64,000 bases of DNA from Stutzerimonas decontaminans (GTDB lineage: Bacteria > Pseudomonadota > Gammaproteobacteria > Pseudomonadales > Pseudomonadaceae). How positions within the stretch are numbered: position 1 is the stretch's first letter; each line of letters starts with the position of its first letter. Shown piece after piece: positions 62,309 through 64,000 of this stretch. The notes under the pieces were generated by a model that saw only the letters and a program-made list of their open reading frames with translations, did not search any database and was not told where the DNA came from. Location of the stretch: positions 2,046,001 to 2,110,000 of the forward strand of contig NZ_CP007509.1 in assembly GCF_000661915.1 (NCBI RefSeq), written 5' to 3'. Both the position numbers and the translations under genes were made by a program.

Positions 62309-63592
62309 ATGGATCAGATCGGCAATTACGTCCTCTACGTCATCATGTTCTGCGCGGTCCTTGGGGCCTTCGCAGCCATTCGCGATAGCGAAAAAGGCCT
62401 CGGCCGCGAGTTCATGGAGGGTATCCATGCCACGGGGCACATCTTCGTCCCGGCAGCCGGGATCATGGCCTCCATCCCTTACCTGACGGTATTGATCGAA
62501 AGCGTGTTCGGACCGTTCTTCGATGCGCTGAACGCCGACCCGGCGCTGGCAGCGACGATGATCATCGCCTCGGACATGGGCGGCTACCACCTTGCCGCCG
62601 CGCTCACTGAAAGCAAGGAAGCGCTGATCATGGCGCTGATCACCGGCTTCATGGGCGGCGCGACCATCGTCTTCTCGATCCCTATGGGTCTGGCCATGCT
62701 CGACAAGCGTGACCACAAGTACATGGCGCTGGGCATCATGTCGGGCATCCTCAGTATCCCAGTCGGTGTGCTGATCGCCAGCGTCGTACTGATGCTGAGC
62801 AACCCCGCGGTGCGCGAGGTGGTCGCCACCAACGGTGAGGCCACCTATCAGCTGGCAATGAGCCTTGGCGGTATCTTCGCCAACCTGTTGCCGATCATTG
62901 TCTTCGTGGTGGCACTGGCAGCCGGTCTGCGCTTTCTGCCGGATCTGATGATCAAGGGCTTTATCGCCTTCGGACGCGGCCTTGATGCGATGATCAAACT
63001 GGTCCTGGTGTTCTCCATCGTCGAGTACTTCACGGGCTTCTTCACCGTGATCTTCGGGGGCTGGGGCTTCCACCCGATCATCGCCGACGCCGAGGATCAG
63101 ACCCGCGCGCTGGAGACGGCCGGCTACATCGGGATCATGCTGGCCGGTGCCTTTCCAATGGTCTACCTGCTGCGCAAGTACCTCGGTGGGCCGCTGGAAG
63201 CGCTCGGCGGCAGGGTCGGCCTGAGCGCCGTTGGCAGCGCCGGCATGCTGGCGACCATCGCCAATATCCTCGCGATGTTTCGTCTGGTGCGCTTCATGCC
63301 GCCGAAGGACAAGGTGATCAACATCGCCTTCGGCGTGTGCGCGGCCTTCCTGTTGGGCGATCACCTGTCGTTCACCGCCAACTTCCAGCCGACCATCATC
63401 CTACCGGTGCTGATCGGCAAGATCCTCGCCGGCTTCACTGCCGTGGGGCTTGCCTACTGGCTGTCGGTACCCAAGGCGCTGCAACTGGAACAGCAGGATC
63501 GCGCCGCCGGCATCATCGATGCGGATGAATATCCGGGCTCATCGCTACACGACGGCTCTCTGCCGATCCCGAAAGCCGCCGCCCACGCCTGA
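62309..63592 (+). CDS. eutH: EutH-type ethanolamine transporter
   Basis: A 427-residue inner-membrane protein of the EutH family, with about eleven helices. It starts MDQIGNYVLYVIMFCAVLGAFAAIRD and contains IIASDMGGYHLAAAL, ITGFMGGATIVFSIPMGLAMLDK and FGVCAAFLLGDHLSFTANFQP, all family-typical. It brings ethanolamine into the cell. Many Pseudomonas use an APC-type permease here instead, so EutH is a variant. It stands 130 bp after exaC and 107 bp before eutB. Confidence 0.95.
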   Translation: MDQIGNYVLYVIMFCAVLGAFAAIRDSEKGLGREFMEGIHATGHIFVPAAGIMASIPYLTVLIESVFGPFFDALNADPALAATMIIASDMGGYHLAAALTESKEALIMALITGFMGGATIVFSIPMGLAMLDKRDHKYMALGIMSGILSIPVGVLIASVVLMLSNPAVREVVATNGEATYQLAMSLGGIFANLLPIIVFVVALAAGLRFLPDLMIKGFIAFGRGLDAMIKLVLVFSIVEYFTGFFTVIFGGWGFHPIIADAEDQTRALETAGYIGIMLAGAFPMVYLLRKYLGGPLEALGGRVGLSAVGSAGMLATIANILAMFRLVRFMPPKDKVINIAFGVCAAFLLGDHLSFTANFQPTIILPVLIGKILAGFTAVGLAYWLSVPKALQLEQQDRAAGIIDADEYPGSSLHDGSLPIPKAAAHA

Positions 63593-63699
63593 ACCCCGAC
63601 GACCCCTAAAGCGGGCCACTGCTGCCGCAAGAGGCCTAACGCCCTCATCGGCAGCGTGCTCGCCGGGTCGCCGTTCACCCTGAAAACAGGAGCCCGACC

Positions 63700-64000
63700 A
63701 TGGCAACCTATTCCCACAGTATCGGTGGCCAGACCTGGCGTTTCGACAGCTTGCGCGAGGTGCTGGCCAAGGCCAGTCCGCTGCGTTCTGGCGACTGCCT
63801 GGCGGGCGTCGCTGCAACCAGCGACGCCGAACGCGCGGCAGCGCAGATGACCCTCGCCGATGTGCCGCTCAAGCAGTTTCTGCTCGAAGCGGTGATTCCC
63901 TATGAACGCGACGAAGTCACCCGACTGATCATCGACAGCCATGATGCCAGCGCCTTCGCCCCGGTCAGCCACCTGACCGTAGGCGGCCTGCGCGACTGGC
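63700..64000 (+). CDS. eutB: Ethanolamine ammonia-lyase large subunit, N-terminal part
   Basis: The first 100 residues of EutB are present from ATG 63700: YSHSIGGQTWRFDSLREVLAKASPLRSGD, LAGVAATSDAERAAAQMTLADVPLKQFL, then YERDEVTRLIIDSHD. EutB carries the active site of the adenosylcobalamin-dependent lyase that splits ethanolamine into acetaldehyde and ammonia, together with EutC. The gene runs off the right edge; eutC is expected beyond. Confidence 0.95.
   Translation, partial: MATYSHSIGGQTWRFDSLREVLAKASPLRSGDCLAGVAATSDAERAAAQMTLADVPLKQFLLEAVIPYERDEVTRLIIDSHDASAFAPVSHLTVGGLRDW

Noticed and set aside
62156..63364. Long minus-strand frame (about 400 codons) opposite eutH, rich in His, Asp and Gln
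   Set aside because: It is the antisense of a membrane protein; composition is typical of such shadows and no motif is present.

Overview
The window is a stretch of gamma-proteobacterial chromosome, most likely Pseudomonas sensu lato (Stutzerimonas/Pseudomonas type). The main support is the right end, where an ExaC-like aldehyde dehydrogenase, EutH and EutB stand in a row beside an AraC-type regulator. A chromosomal-type APH(3')-II-like phosphotransferase, type VI secretion PAAR debris and high-GC codon use agree with this. No tRNA, rRNA, CRISPR array, integrase or intact insertion sequence was found.

Layout. (1) 1-2.6 kb: 3' part of a LuxR-type regulator (runs off the left edge), a small unknown gene and an EamA transporter. 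(2) 2.44-12.56 kb: a 9.9-kb island bounded by 235-bp direct repeats that duplicate the 3' end of the EamA gene. It carries a Septu-like ATPase/HNH pair and a six-gene bacterial ubiquitin-like conjugation operon headed by a sigma-factor-like gene. (3) 12.6-13.3 kb: an octanucleotide tandem repeat and the decayed front of an exonuclease-helicase. (4) 13.3-25.8 kb: a membrane protein, an unknown gene, Vsr, a cytosine methyltransferase, a MORC/MutL-like ATPase, a Z1-domain ATPase, a PD-(D/E)XK protein, an AIPR protein and an HNH endonuclease. This is an Mza-like/MORC-type restriction cluster. (5) 26.0-34.8 kb, minus strand: UvrD-like helicase, DrmA, DrmB and NERD-helicase, a DISARM-related operon without an evident DrmC or its own methyltransferase. 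(6) 35.3-37.6 kb: three plus-strand genes of uncertain role. (7) 37.8-42.6 kb, minus strand: tandem AAA+ ATPase, an unknown protein, a WYL regulator and a caspase-like protease candidate. (8) 43.6-48.1 kb: an AraC regulator, a 54-residue peptide with eight GGTV/GGTF repeats, a radical SAM/SPASM enzyme, a 2OG-Fe(II) dioxygenase and AzlC/AzlD. (9) 48.1-55.4 kb: T6SS-associated debris, a lipoprotein, an MmyB-like regulator with an MFS pump, APH(3'), a MerR/aminotransferase pair and a broken hipBA. (10) 55.6-57.9 kb: cytochrome c pair including a TsdA-like protein. (11) 58.2-59.3 kb: a frameshifted PAAR gene and other remnants. (12) 59.3-64 kb: ethanolamine catabolism genes.

Regions 2 to 7 form a stacked anti-phage defence island with recognisable modules of several types. 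The two best candidates for undescribed biology are the GGTV peptide cluster and the AAA+/WYL/caspase-like operon. In the first, a repeat peptide, a radical SAM enzyme, an amino-acid-type dioxygenase and an amino-acid exporter suggest a peptide-derived modified amino acid or small product. In the second, a transcriptionally controlled ATPase and a protease suggest abortive-infection style defence. The ubiquitin-like operon led by a sigma-like factor and containing an ImmA-UvrD fusion is also unusual. All functional links between neighbours are inferences from gene order; none was tested.
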